DNA of 64,000 nucleotides from Lentzea alba (lineage in GTDB: Bacteria; Actinomycetota; Actinomycetes; Mycobacteriales; Pseudonocardiaceae), in NCBI RefSeq assembly GCF_011067745.1, contig NZ_JAAMPJ010000013.1, forward strand, positions 62,001-126,000, written 5' to 3'. This document shows positions 26,197 to 34,696 of the stretch, piece after piece. Position numbers and translations under genes: made by a program. How positions within the stretch are numbered: the stretch's first letter is position 1; each line of letters starts with the position of its first letter. The notes under the pieces are model-generated. The model worked only from the letters and a program-made list of their open reading frames with translations. It was not told the DNA's origin and ran no database searches.

Positions 26197-26427
26197 GTGA
26201 CGAGTGCAGAGGACTTCGACCGCTGGTACGCCGACCGGACCGACTCATCGACCGCCGACGAGTTGGTGAGGCGGGTGCTCGGCCTCCCGCCCGGCCTGGA
26301 GTCCACCAGCCCAAACGCCGCGTCCTCGCCTACGCGACCAAGCCCCGCTGACCACTCCGTCACTACGTTGATGAGGGGAGCTTTCCCAAACCTGAGGTTG
26401 ATGAAAGCTCCCCTCATCAACCTCTAG
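26197..26427 (+). pseudogene. 5' remnant of a SAM-dependent methyltransferase gene
   Basis: From a GTG at 26197 the frame reads TSAEDFDRWYAD, then ELVRRVLGLPPGLESTS, which resembles the N-terminus of class I methyltransferases that begin AEDFDRWY...LGLPP-x-L-x-STS. After STS the similarity ends in a short Pro/Ser stretch, and the frame runs through palindrome copy B to a TAG at 26425. The catalytic GxGxG core is absent. A deletion that brought in the palindrome or an adjacent sequence is the simplest explanation. Family recognition is from memory of the N-terminal pattern. Confidence 0.5.
26367..26421. repeat. 55-bp palindromic repeat, copy B (inverted relative to copy A)
   Basis: Arms at 26367-26384 and 26404-26421 and a loop at 26385-26403 (CCCAAACCTGAGGTTGATG) are base-for-base the reverse complement of copy A. 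It sits before the 3' end of the minus-strand DUF899 gene and at the end of the plus-strand methyltransferase remnant, again a convergent junction. Confidence 0.85.
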
Positions 26428-27173
26428 TGGCAGTGCTCGTGTCGGCCCAGCGTCGTCACCGGCGTCGCTCCAGGCCGGGTCCACTGCGGAACAGGCCGGC
26501 TGTCCTCGCCCCAGCTGGAGTCGCCGTCCGCGTTCGTCCGCCAGAACCACCCGGCCGGACGGGCCTCTGGCCAGCCCTCGGGGTGGTCCTCCCACGTCTC
26601 ACCGCGTCCGCGCACGGTCATGTCGAGCAGCCCCAGCGATCCGTTGACCCGCTCGGTCCCGCGTCCGGTGGTGGAGTAGGTGAGGAACACCCGGTCGCCG
26701 TCGCGCAGATAGCTGGTGAAGTGGCCCATGTCCCCACCGATCGGCCCCTCGACGCCGCGCACCGAGTACCAGGGCTGGGAGTAGCCCATGAACTCGATGA
26801 ACGGCGCCACCTCCTCCCAGGCGCCCACGGTCAGGAAGGCGAATGAGACCCCGCGCGCGTTGAGGTAGGAGGCGTCGTCGAAGTGCCACGGCACGTGCGT
26901 GCAGCCCTCGCACTGTCCCTGGTGCGGCGCGCCGTCCCACCACATGTGCTTGTAGACGACGAGCTCGTCGCGCCCCTGGAACAGGTCCAGGAACGGCACC
27001 GGCCCGTCGGCCCCGACGATCTCGACCTTGCCGTCGAACTCGACCATCGGCAGCCGGCGCCGGGCCGCGGCGATCGCGTCACCCTCGCGGGTGTGGGCCT
27101 TCTCGCGGATCAGGAGCTCGTCGCGGGCCCGCTGCCAGGTGGCCAGGTCGGCGATGGGCGGCTGTCCGGTCAT
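26424..27173 (-). CDS. DUF899-family thioredoxin-fold protein
   Basis: 249 residues from ATG 27173 with GGAGG upstream. The family pattern is clear: LLIREKAHTREGDAIAAARR, RRLPMVEFDG, then YKHMWW and QCEGCTH, where the C-x-x-C sits in a thioredoxin-like fold, followed by FAFLTVGAWEEVAPF and MGYSQPWYS. DUF899 proteins are often found near AraC/SARP-type regulators and have no established reaction; a peroxiredoxin-like role has been proposed from the fold. The next minus-strand gene lies 78 nt upstream. Confidence 0.85.
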   Translation of the reverse strand: MTGQPPIADLATWQRARDELLIREKAHTREGDAIAAARRRLPMVEFDGKVEIVGADGPVPFLDLFQGRDELVVYKHMWWDGAPHQGQCEGCTHVPWHFDDASYLNARGVSFAFLTVGAWEEVAPFIEFMGYSQPWYSVRGVEGPIGGDMGHFTSYLRDGDRVFLTYSTTGRGTERVNGSLGLLDMTVRGRGETWEDHPEGWPEARPAGWFWRTNADGDSSWGEDSRPVPQWTRPGATPVTTLGRHEHCH

Positions 27174-27251
27174 GGTTGTCCTCCGTGGAGTGCGGTTTTC
27201 GCGCTTGCACAGAGGAGTCGTAGCCGTCGCCGGCACTTCGACATGGTCGGG

Positions 27252-28139
27252 TCAGCGGTCGTAGAAATTTTGTGGAAGCCACGGCACCCGAGGTAGCGAC
27301 CGCACTTCCAGCCGCATCGTCCACCAGCTCAGCTCGACCCGTTTGGGACGCCGGGGCAACGGGTCTTCGATGAGGTACGGCCACCGGCCACCGGTGGCGG
27401 GGATGACCGGGTGATCCTCCTCGTGGGCCAGCCACTTCCACAGCTCGGCGGAGATCGGCACGACCGTCCCCGCCGCGGGCCACGGTTCTCCGGTCTGCGG
27501 ATGCCGGGGCACCAGCACGATGTCCGCTTCGCCCGGCATGTCCGGTCCTGCCAGGGCGAGGGTTCTCGCGGGCGGTCCTGGCGGCAGCAGTTCGTCGAGA
27601 TGGCGCCGGAACGTATCCGCGACGGGCCCGTCCGGCACGGCCACGGGTGCGCCCTCCGACGCGATCAGCACGTGCGCGAGCGCCAGCCCCGCCGAGACCC
27701 GCACGCGGTCGTGCCACGAGAGGTCCGCGTCGTCGACCAGGACGGTCCCCCAGTCGAACGTCTCCCAGACCGCGACCGGCTCGGCAGTGCCGACGGCCCG
27801 CACCGCACCGGCCTGCAGCCACACCACCCGCCACCGGTCGCAGTCGTCGACGCGGGCCGCGACCTCGCGCCCGCACGCGCAGGCGAGGTTGGGCGTGCGG
27901 CGACCGGCCAGCCCGCAGCAGGAGCCCTCGAACCGGCCCTCGATCCACGAGAGATCGCGGACGTCGGCGGGTGCGACCGCGATCTGCTCCGGACCCGCGG
28001 CGTACGTACCGGACTCCAGCAGCGCCGACGTGGTCCCGCCGCCGTCCCAGGCCTCATGATCGGCGTGATCGGGCAGCGCGACCTGCCGCACCGGCGCGGT
28101 CAGCGCGGCACCACACGCCACGCACTCGAACACCATCAT
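27252..28139 (-). CDS. Hypothetical protein with N-terminal zinc-ribbon-like cysteines
   Basis: 295 residues from ATG 28139 with a GGGGG tract 6 nt upstream (28175 is an alternative start). The N-terminus has FECVACGA, then CCGLAG and LACACGRE, suggesting one or two zinc knuckles. The rest is a mixed alpha/beta region rich in Trp and acidic residues with a PNWxY-like late segment. I recognise no family. It lies between the ABC-F gene and DUF899 on the same strand, with gaps of 40 and 78 nt. Confidence 0.6.
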   Translation of the reverse strand: MMVFECVACGAALTAPVRQVALPDHADHEAWDGGGTTSALLESGTYAAGPEQIAVAPADVRDLSWIEGRFEGSCCGLAGRRTPNLACACGREVAARVDDCDRWRVVWLQAGAVRAVGTAEPVAVWETFDWGTVLVDDADLSWHDRVRVSAGLALAHVLIASEGAPVAVPDGPVADTFRRHLDELLPPGPPARTLALAGPDMPGEADIVLVPRHPQTGEPWPAAGTVVPISAELWKWLAHEEDHPVIPATGGRWPYLIEDPLPRRPKRVELSWWTMRLEVRSLPRVPWLPQNFYDR

Positions 28140-28179
28140 TTCGAACCCCCGCACCATCATCCGGTGCCCGTCCACCGAC

Positions 28180-29778
28180 TTACCGCGCGGACTCCACCAG
28201 CTTGCCGCCGTCCAGTCGCAGCCAGCGGTCGATCTTCACCTCGCTGAGGAACCGTTCGTCGTGGCTGACGACGACGAACGCGCCCCGGTACGCGTTCAGC
28301 GCGCTCTCCAACTGCGCAGCGCTGACCAGGTCGAGGTTGTTCGTGGGTTCGTCGAGCAACAGCAGCTGCGGCGCGGGTTCGGCGAACAGGATGCACGCCA
28401 GCGTGGCCCGCAAACGCTCGCCACCGGACAGCACGCCGACCGGCAGATGGGCCCGCGCGCCGCGGAAGAGGAAGCGCGCCAACAGGTTCATCCGGTCCGC
28501 GGGAGGCAGCGCCGGGGCGGACGCAGCCAGGTTCTCCGCCACCGTGCGGGCGTCGTCGAGCAGGTCCAGCCGTTGCGACAGGTACGCGACCCGTCCGTCG
28601 GCGCGTTTCACCTCACCGCTGTCGGGCGTCAACGAGCCGTGGATGACGCGCAGCAGCGTCGACTTGCCGGCGCCGTTCGGAGCGGCCAGCGCGATCCGTT
28701 CCGGACCGCGGATCGACAGATCCAGCCCGCTGAACAGATCCCGCACCCGCACCCCTGAGCCGTCGAACAGGGTGCGGCCGGCGGGCACGGCGGTCTGCGG
28801 CAGTTCGAGGCTGATCTTCTGGTCGTCCTTCAACGCGCGTTCGGCCTGGTCGAGCCGGGTCTTCGCGGCACTGAGCCGGGCCGCGTGCGTGCCGTCGGCC
28901 TTGGCGGCGGACACCTCCGCGTTGCGTTTCATGGTGCCCGCGAAGATCTTCGGCAGACCGGCGCTGGACAGGTTGCGCTGCGCGTTCGACGCACGGCGCG
29001 CGGCCCGTTCGCGGGCCTGCTGCATCTCCCGCTTCTCGCGCTTGACCTCCTGCTCGGCGCTGCGGATGTTCTTCTCCGCCACCTCGCGCTCGGCCTCCAC
29101 GGCCTCCTCGTACTCGGTGAAGTTGCCGCCGTAGAACCGGATCTCGCCGCCGTCGAGCTCCGCGACGCGGTCCATCCGATCGAGCAACGCCCGGTCGTGG
29201 CTCACCACGAGCAGACAGCCGCGCCAGTCGTCGAGCACGGCATAAAGCCGGTGGCGGGCTTCCAGGTCGAGGTTGTTGGTGGGCTCGTCGAGCAGCAACA
29301 CGTCCGGCTGCTTCAGCAACTGCGCCGCGAGCCCGAGCGAGACGATCTGACCGCCGCTGAGCGTGCCGAGCCGCCGGTCGAGCGCGAGCTCGCCGAGACC
29401 GAGCCGGTCGAGCTGGGCGCGGGTGCGTTCCTCGACGTCCCAGTCGTTGCCGATGGTGGTGAAGTGCTCCTCGCCGACGTCACCGGACTCGACGGCCCTG
29501 ATGGCGCTCAGCACCGCAGCCACCCCGAGCACCTCGGCCACCGTCAGTTCGGCGGTCAGCGGCAGGTCCTGCGGGAGATAACCGAGCACGCCGTCGGCGG
29601 ACACGCTGCCGGCGGCGGGTCGCAGTTCTCCCGCGACGAGCTTGAGCAGCGTCGACTTCCCGGCGCCGTTGGGGGCGACGAGACCGGTGCGGCCGTCCGG
29701 GACCGTGGCGGACAGACCGTCGAAGACGAGGGTGTTGTCCGGCCACGCGAAGGACAGGTTCGACAGAACGATGGACAT
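28180..29778 (-). CDS. ABC-F family ATPase (ribosome protection/translation factor)
   Basis: 532 residues with two ABC domains and no membrane part. Domain 1 has Walker A APNGAGKST and LSGGQIVSL. Domain 2 has a second APNGAGKST and LSGGERLRAT, and Walker B LLLDEPTNNLD appears twice. The ~90-residue charged linker between them (VEREVAEKNIRSAEQE, ERAARRASNAQRNLS) is the P-site tRNA interaction motif region that sets antibiotic specificity in resistance ABC-Fs. It could be housekeeping (EttA/Uup-like) or a resistance protein; the long leader upstream slightly favours inducible resistance. Confidence 0.92.
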   Translation of the reverse strand: MSIVLSNLSFAWPDNTLVFDGLSATVPDGRTGLVAPNGAGKSTLLKLVAGELRPAAGSVSADGVLGYLPQDLPLTAELTVAEVLGVAAVLSAIRAVESGDVGEEHFTTIGNDWDVEERTRAQLDRLGLGELALDRRLGTLSGGQIVSLGLAAQLLKQPDVLLLDEPTNNLDLEARHRLYAVLDDWRGCLLVVSHDRALLDRMDRVAELDGGEIRFYGGNFTEYEEAVEAEREVAEKNIRSAEQEVKREKREMQQARERAARRASNAQRNLSSAGLPKIFAGTMKRNAEVSAAKADGTHAARLSAAKTRLDQAERALKDDQKISLELPQTAVPAGRTLFDGSGVRVRDLFSGLDLSIRGPERIALAAPNGAGKSTLLRVIHGSLTPDSGEVKRADGRVAYLSQRLDLLDDARTVAENLAASAPALPPADRMNLLARFLFRGARAHLPVGVLSGGERLRATLACILFAEPAPQLLLLDEPTNNLDLVSAAQLESALNAYRGAFVVVSHDERFLSEVKIDRWLRLDGGKLVESAR

Positions 29779-29885
29779 GGGTGAGACCTCGGGATGTGCT
29801 GCGCGCGATGAGACCGCGCGAGTGGAAATGGGGACGACGAAACGGCCACCGGGTTCGATGGCCTGTCACATCCAGGGCTCACCCT
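29779..29885 (-). promoter_or_regulatory. 5' leader of the ABC-F gene with hairpin
   Basis: CGCGCG (29802-29807), loop ATGAGAC, CGCGCG (29815-29820) forms a stable hairpin just upstream of the GAGG ribosome-binding site. Several out-of-frame starts precede it. Resistance-type ABC-F genes are often controlled by ribosome-mediated attenuation in such leaders. Here the structure is seen, but the mechanism is only inferred. Confidence 0.3.
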
Positions 29886-29993
29886 GAGATGTCGTCTTCA
29901 CCCACCAGCACGTCGAGCTCCTCGTTCGATGATCTCTCCGGTGTCCACGTTAGCAGCTGCTCCGCCGCGAGGGCGCCGACATAACCTGGGTCG

Positions 29994-30929
29994 GTGACCG
30001 AAGCCGTTCTCCAGTTGCTGCGTGACCGCAAGCAGCACGACAGCAAGCCGGGCCAGCGCACCGACGACGCACGTCTGGTGCTGCTGATCGAAGGCGGAAG
30101 CTCGCGCGGTGCCTACTCGAGCGGCATGACCGTCGCGATCGAACGACTCGGGCTGCTGCCGATGTTCGACGCGGTCTACGGCAGCTCGGCCGGGTCGCTG
30201 AACGCGGCCTGGCTGTTGTGCGGCCGCGCGGACAGCAGCAAGCACGCGTGGTGGGACCCGGCCGTCATGCGCACCACCATCAACCCGATGCGCGCGTTCC
30301 GCCGGCAACCCGTCGTGGACACCCGGCACCTCATCCACACCATCTACACCCAGGTCGTGCCGATGGGCTTCCAGGACATCCTGGACAGCCCGGTCGAGTT
30401 CCACCCGATCGCCACCGACGCCCTCACCGGCGACTCCGCCGACCTGCACGGGCTGATCCACGACGTGCCGAGCCTGCAGGCCGCGCTGCGGGCGTCCACC
30501 GCGATGCCGTTCCTCACCGGACCACCGGTGCTGATCGACGGCCGCCCGTACGTCGACGCCGGGATGAGCGAGATGGTCCCGGTTCGGTCGGCGCTGGCCC
30601 AGAAGGCCACGCATCTCGTCGTCCTGCGCACGGTGCGGACCGACGAGATCCCCATGTCGCCGTCGCGCAGTGAACGGATGGTGCTGTCGCGCTGGCTGGC
30701 CCGGCACGCACCGGGTGTCGTGGAGGCGTGGTTGCGCCGCAAGGAAGGCAGGATCGAGGAGGAGGAACTGCTGGCGGCCCATCCGGCGTGCCTGCAGATC
30801 CGCCCGCCGCTGGGGAGCCTGCAGGTCGGTCGTACCGAACGGCGCCCGGACGTGCTGCGCAGCGTCGTCGACACCGGCATCCGGGCGGGGAAGAACGAGC
30901 TCGGGGCGGCAGTCGGCGCGTTACCGTAG
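29994..30929 (+). CDS. Patatin-like phospholipase
   Basis: 311 residues from a GTG at 29994. The patatin catalytic dyad is present: oxyanion loop EGGSSRGAYSSG, nucleophile G-S-S-A-G (G-x-S-x-G), and the Asp in DAGMSEMVP (the family's DG/A motif). The C-terminal part (SRWLARHAPGVVEAWLRRKEG) resembles the YjjU/RssA-type bacterial patatins. Probably a cytosolic or membrane-associated lipid acyl hydrolase. The amidase gene starts 3 nt downstream, so they are co-transcribed. Confidence 0.9.
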   Translation: MTEAVLQLLRDRKQHDSKPGQRTDDARLVLLIEGGSSRGAYSSGMTVAIERLGLLPMFDAVYGSSAGSLNAAWLLCGRADSSKHAWWDPAVMRTTINPMRAFRRQPVVDTRHLIHTIYTQVVPMGFQDILDSPVEFHPIATDALTGDSADLHGLIHDVPSLQAALRASTAMPFLTGPPVLIDGRPYVDAGMSEMVPVRSALAQKATHLVVLRTVRTDEIPMSPSRSERMVLSRWLARHAPGVVEAWLRRKEGRIEEEELLAAHPACLQIRPPLGSLQVGRTERRPDVLRSVVDTGIRAGKNELGAAVGALP

Positions 30930-30932
30930 CGC

Positions 30933-32405
30933 GTGGACTTCGACGAGTACCGGAAGTACGACGCCACCGGGCTGGCGCGACTCGTGGCGGACAAGCAGGT
31001 GTCCGCGGCTGAACTCCTGGCAGCGGCGAGGGAACGCGCCGAGGCGGTGAACCCGCGGCTCAACGCGATCGTCCGCGACGTCCCCGCCGAAGGGTCGGAC
31101 GACCTCACCGGACCGTTCGCCGGGGTGCCGTTCCTGATCAAGGACCTCGGCCAGGACTACGCGGGACTGCCGACCTCCAACGGGTCGCGGTCGCTGCGGT
31201 CGTACCGGGTCGCCGAGCACTCGACCGTCGTCCAGCGCTGGATCGACGCGGGCCTGGTGATCTTCGGCAAGACGAACCTGCCGGAGTTCGGCGCGAAGGC
31301 GATCAGCGAGTCGACCGTGTGGGGTCCCGCGCGCAACCCGTGGGATCTGGAACGGACTCCCGGTGGTTCCTCTGGCGGGTCGGCCGCGGCGGTCGCGGCC
31401 GGGATCGTGCCTTGTGCCGGGGCGAACGACGGTGGCGGCTCGACCCGGATTCCGGCAGCGTGCTGCGGACTCGTCGGGCTCAAGCCGGGGCGAGGGCTCA
31501 CCCCGTTCGGCCCGGAGACCGCCGAGATGATGCACGGCGCGGCGGTGCAGGGCGTGGTGTCCCGGACCGTGCGCGACACGGCCGCGATGCTCGACGTCAT
31601 CTGCGGCGGCGAGCCGTCGGGGCCGTACACGCCGGGCATGCCGTCGGCGTCGTTCGCGTCGTGCGTCGGCGAGGCGCCGGGCAAGCTGCGGATCGGTGTC
31701 CGGGTGCCGTCGGCGATCAACCCGAAGCCGCACGCCGAGGCGTACGCGGCGGTGGAGTCCGCGGTACGGGTGCTGACCGAGCTGGGTCACGAGGTCGAGG
31801 AACTGCCCGAAGCGCCGTTCGACGACGCCGCGCTGGCCAAGGACTTCCTGCTCACCTGGTTCGTGAACCTCGCGTGGAAGGTCGCCGACGCCAAGCGGCT
31901 GACCGGCGCGCCGGACGTCGCGTTCGAACGGGACACGCTGCTCATGGCCGCACTGGGCCGGGCCACGAGCAGCGTCGACTACGTGGACGCGGTGCAGCGC
32001 AGGCACGAGCACACCCGCCGGCTGAGCACGTACTTCGAGTCGTACGACCTGCTGCTCACGCCGTCGCTCGCGACCCCGCCGCCCAAGGTCGGCGCGTTCG
32101 ACCTGCCGGTGTCGCTGCAGCGCGCGACCGACGTGCTGCTCAGGACCGGCACGGCGAAGTTCCTGCGGCACACCAAACTCGTCGACGACATGATCTCCGA
32201 CAACCTCGGCTGGGTGCCCTACACGCAACTCGCGAACATCACCGGCCGGCCCGCGATCTCGGTGCCGCTGCACTGGACCGCGGACGGACTGCCGCTCGGC
32301 GTCCAGTTCGTGGCGCCGCTCGCCGGGGAGTCGTTGCTGATCCGGCTGGCCGCCCAGCTGGAAGAGGCACTGCCGTGGGCCGACCGGGAACCGGTCATGA
32401 ACTGA
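30933..32405 (+). CDS. Amidase (amidase-signature family)
   Basis: 490 residues from a GTG at 30933. The Ser-cisSer-Lys triad of the family is intact: Lys in FLIKDLGQ, the Gly/Ser-rich GGSSGGSAAAVAAG, and the nucleophile in GGSTRIPAACCGLVGLKP. It is similar in length to 6-aminohexanoate-cyclic-dimer-type and GatA-like amidases, but no GatB/GatC is near, so it is not a tRNA amidotransferase. It probably hydrolyses a small or cyclic amide. It forms a two-gene operon with the patatin. Confidence 0.92.
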   Translation: MDFDEYRKYDATGLARLVADKQVSAAELLAAARERAEAVNPRLNAIVRDVPAEGSDDLTGPFAGVPFLIKDLGQDYAGLPTSNGSRSLRSYRVAEHSTVVQRWIDAGLVIFGKTNLPEFGAKAISESTVWGPARNPWDLERTPGGSSGGSAAAVAAGIVPCAGANDGGGSTRIPAACCGLVGLKPGRGLTPFGPETAEMMHGAAVQGVVSRTVRDTAAMLDVICGGEPSGPYTPGMPSASFASCVGEAPGKLRIGVRVPSAINPKPHAEAYAAVESAVRVLTELGHEVEELPEAPFDDAALAKDFLLTWFVNLAWKVADAKRLTGAPDVAFERDTLLMAALGRATSSVDYVDAVQRRHEHTRRLSTYFESYDLLLTPSLATPPPKVGAFDLPVSLQRATDVLLRTGTAKFLRHTKLVDDMISDNLGWVPYTQLANITGRPAISVPLHWTADGLPLGVQFVAPLAGESLLIRLAAQLEEALPWADREPVMN

Positions 32406-32455
32406 GCACCTGGCCAGAACTCTTGTCCGAAACCTAGGGTCTCGTTGGTGCCAAG

Positions 32456-32616
32456 TGGCGTCTGCAAGCACCACCAACTCTTGATCGAATCGCCGTGGAC
32501 TACACCCAACCCGTCCGTGACCCGTCGAAGCGTCGCCGTGCCCTGCGTCCAGAACAGGCATGTTGGTAGTAGAAGAGTGCCTGTTGATGTTGGGTTGGTG
32601 GTACTTGCAGACGCCA
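32456..32616. repeat. MITE-like inverted repeat (23-bp arms)
   Basis: The left arm 32456-32478 and right arm 32594-32616 are complementary at 22 of 23 positions (left TGGCGTCTGCAAGCACCACC plus AAC). Inside lies a second perfect pair AACAGGCA (32553-32560) / TGCCTGTT (32578-32585). The arm sequence also occurs at 6465-6496. The 161-bp unit has no coding sense and occupies most of the 302-bp convergent gap between the amidase and MFS genes. No target-site duplication was identified. Confidence 0.6.
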
Positions 32617-32622
32617 TCAGGA

Positions 32623-32642
32623 CCCGGCGCAGGTTCGCCGGG
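32623..32642. terminator. Hairpin terminator between amidase and MFS genes
   Basis: CCCGGCG (32623-32629), loop CAGGTT, CGCCGGG (32636-32642): a perfect 7-bp GC stem in a convergent gap. Confidence 0.5.
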
Positions 32643-32707
32643 CGAGTAACGGACACAACTTCTGGCGGCCTGTTCAGAGGAACCGCAGCCGCTCCGCGCC
32701 GACCGGA

Positions 32708-33922
32708 TCAGCTCCGGTCGAGCCGGGCGGCGACCACCCCGACCAGCGTCACGATCGCGGTCACGACACCGAAACCGGCCGCCGCGGCCGCCGCGCCGAC
32801 GACACCGACGAACAGCCCCGCGATGATGGCCGAACTGCCCATGGCGAGGTAGCCGACGAAGAAGATCGCGGTGAACAGCCCCGCGCGTTCGTGCGGCGCG
32901 ACCTCCGGCACGAGCCCTCGGGTGGTGCCGGCGAACGAGAGGCCGATCCCGCCCCCGCCGATGATCGCGGCGGCCCAGAGCAGCGTCAGCGACGTGGCGC
33001 CGATGCTGCCGACGAACAGGACCGCGCCGACGATCATCGCGCTCGTCCCGGTGCTCCGCAGGCGTGGCGGGCGCACCTGGCTGGTGAGCGCCGAACCGGC
33101 GGTGGCGGTGCCGAGCGCGACCGCCGCGAGCAGCGAACCGAGGATCGGGCTGCGCACCTCGAACACCGCCACCAGCAGGGCCGGCACCAGTCCCATGAAC
33201 AGCGTCATCGTCATGAACCCGCCGACGATGCCCGGCACGGCCGTCCAGTACAGCCCGCGCACCCGCACCGGCAGTGAGATCCGTGGGTTCAACGAGGCCA
33301 GCGCGCCCGGCTTGCGCGTCGCGGTCTCCGGCGTGAACAGCGCGAACACCGTCAGCGCCGCGATCAGCACGGCGAGCACGAGCCAGACCGCGAAGGGCGC
33401 GTCGGTGGCGAACTCGGCCAGCACACCCGCGAAGAGCGCGCCGATCGCCAGCCCCGCGAGCGGCGCCATGCTGGTCATCTGGGCACCGAGCTTCTTGAAC
33501 CGCTCCGGCGCGAGCTCGACGACGGCCGCGCTGAGCGAACTCGACGCCGCGCCCGTGGCGACGCCCTGCACGACCCGCGCGGCGATGACCCAGCCGATCG
33601 AGGGCGCAGCCAGGAACATCAGCATCGCCACCAGATCGAGCGCGAGCGCGCCGATGATCATCGGCTTCCGTCCGATGTGGTCGGACAGCGATCCGATCAC
33701 GACGATCGAGACCAGCAGCGAGAACGCGTAGACGCCGAACGCGAGCGTAAGCACCCATGGCGGGAATCCCCACTGGTGCTGGTAGATCGGCAGCAACGGG
33801 GTCGGCGCTCCGGCCGCCACCAGGATCGCGACCATCGCCGTCGAGATGCCCGCGAAGCCGACACCGCGTGACAGGAACGGCCGCCGCACGGCCGTGTTCG
33901 TGCGTTCGAGCAGCGCGGTCAT
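32708..33922 (-). CDS. MFS drug-efflux-type transporter
   Basis: 404 residues, about 12 membrane helices, from ATG 33922 with AAGGAAG upstream. The MFS motif A appears as GSLSDHIGRKPMI between helices 2 and 3, and RVVQGVATGAASSSLSAAV is the motif B/C-like helix 4-5 region. The N-terminal half (APTPLLPIYQHQWGF) is typical of bacterial drug/proton antiporters. It diverges from an HxlR repressor gene with clear operator palindromes, so substrate-responsive expression is likely. Confidence 0.9.
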   Translation of the reverse strand: MTALLERTNTAVRRPFLSRGVGFAGISTAMVAILVAAGAPTPLLPIYQHQWGFPPWVLTLAFGVYAFSLLVSIVVIGSLSDHIGRKPMIIGALALDLVAMLMFLAAPSIGWVIAARVVQGVATGAASSSLSAAVVELAPERFKKLGAQMTSMAPLAGLAIGALFAGVLAEFATDAPFAVWLVLAVLIAALTVFALFTPETATRKPGALASLNPRISLPVRVRGLYWTAVPGIVGGFMTMTLFMGLVPALLVAVFEVRSPILGSLLAAVALGTATAGSALTSQVRPPRLRSTGTSAMIVGAVLFVGSIGATSLTLLWAAAIIGGGGIGLSFAGTTRGLVPEVAPHERAGLFTAIFFVGYLAMGSSAIIAGLFVGVVGAAAAAAGFGVVTAIVTLVGVVAARLDRS

Positions 33923-33982
33923 CGCACTTCCTTCACGTTCGGGGGTGAGGGCAACGACGGTAAACATGCTCACTTCATTTTT

Positions 33983-34042
33983 GCAAGCGTGCTTCTGGTT
34001 ACGATGCTGGCTACGCATCTGCAAGCTTGCTACGCTGAGTGC
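33983..34042. promoter_or_regulatory. HxlR-type operators in the MFS/hxlR divergent promoter
   Basis: GCAAGCGTGC (33983-33992) and the perfect palindrome GCAAGCTTGC (34021-34030) are 38 bp apart, with GATGC/GCATC between them. The second box is directly followed by TACGCT (34031-34036), 6 nt before the GTG at 34043, so bound repressor would cover the hxlR promoter and its leaderless start. Confidence 0.55.
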
Positions 34043-34696
34043 GTGAAGCGACGTGACTTCGGTCAGTACTGCGGTCTCGCCCGAGCGCTGGAGCTCGTGG
34101 GCGAGCGGTGGGCGTTGCTGATCGTGCGCAACCTCGTCGTGCGGCCGCGTCGCTACACGGAGCTGCAGACCGGTCTGGCCGGGATCCCGACGAACGTGCT
34201 GGCCACCAGGCTCAAGGAACTCGAACAGGCCGGCATCGTGGAGCGTCAGGTGGCCCCGGCGCCGCAGCGCGGTGTCGTCTACGCGTTGACCGCGGCCGGC
34301 CGCGGTCTGGAACCGGCCCTGCTCGCCCTCGCCCGCTGGGGCTCGACCCAGCTCGGGGAGCCGCAACCGGGCGACGTCATCTCGCCGGAAGGGCTGGTGC
34401 TGAGCCTGCGGGCCAGGTTCCAGCCGGACCAGGCGGCCGCGTTGTCGGCGTCCTGGGAGATCCACGTCCGCGACGTCGTGATGCACGCCGTGATCACCGA
34501 CGGCGAGCTGACGACCGGGCTCGGTGCCGCGCCGGTCAAGCCCGACCTGACCATCACCGCCCGCTTCGCCGACGACGAGCTGGCGTCCTACCGCGGGATC
34601 ATGAGCGCGGTCCGGGACGGGCTGGTGGACCTGAGCGGCCGCAAGCAGCTGCTCGACACCTTCCTGCGGGTGTTCACCGTTCCACGGGCTGCCTGA
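34043..34696 (+). CDS. HxlR-family transcriptional regulator with C-terminal SCP2-like domain
   Basis: 217 residues from a GTG at 34043. The winged helix spans residues ~5-100, with the HxlR pattern FGQYCGLARALELVGERWALLIVRNLV and RRYTELQTGLAGIPTNVLATRLKELEQ. Only one N-terminal Cys is present. Residues ~125-215 (LTITARFADDELASYRGIMSAVRDG, LSGRKQLLDTFLRVF) look like the SCP2-type ligand-binding module found in a subset of these regulators. It diverges from the MFS gene and very likely represses it. Confidence 0.9.
   Translation: MKRRDFGQYCGLARALELVGERWALLIVRNLVVRPRRYTELQTGLAGIPTNVLATRLKELEQAGIVERQVAPAPQRGVVYALTAAGRGLEPALLALARWGSTQLGEPQPGDVISPEGLVLSLRARFQPDQAAALSASWEIHVRDVVMHAVITDGELTTGLGAAPVKPDLTITARFADDELASYRGIMSAVRDGLVDLSGRKQLLDTFLRVFTVPRAA

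Noticed and set aside
24684..28139. Secondary-metabolite gene cluster around the P450
   Set aside because: Only a P450, a broken methyltransferase and unrelated genes are present; no synthase, carrier protein or cluster regulator.
30921..33773. A 950-codon minus-strand open frame crossing the amidase, repeat and MFS regions
   Set aside because: Runs through an inverted repeat and is out of frame with the MFS gene; no domain.
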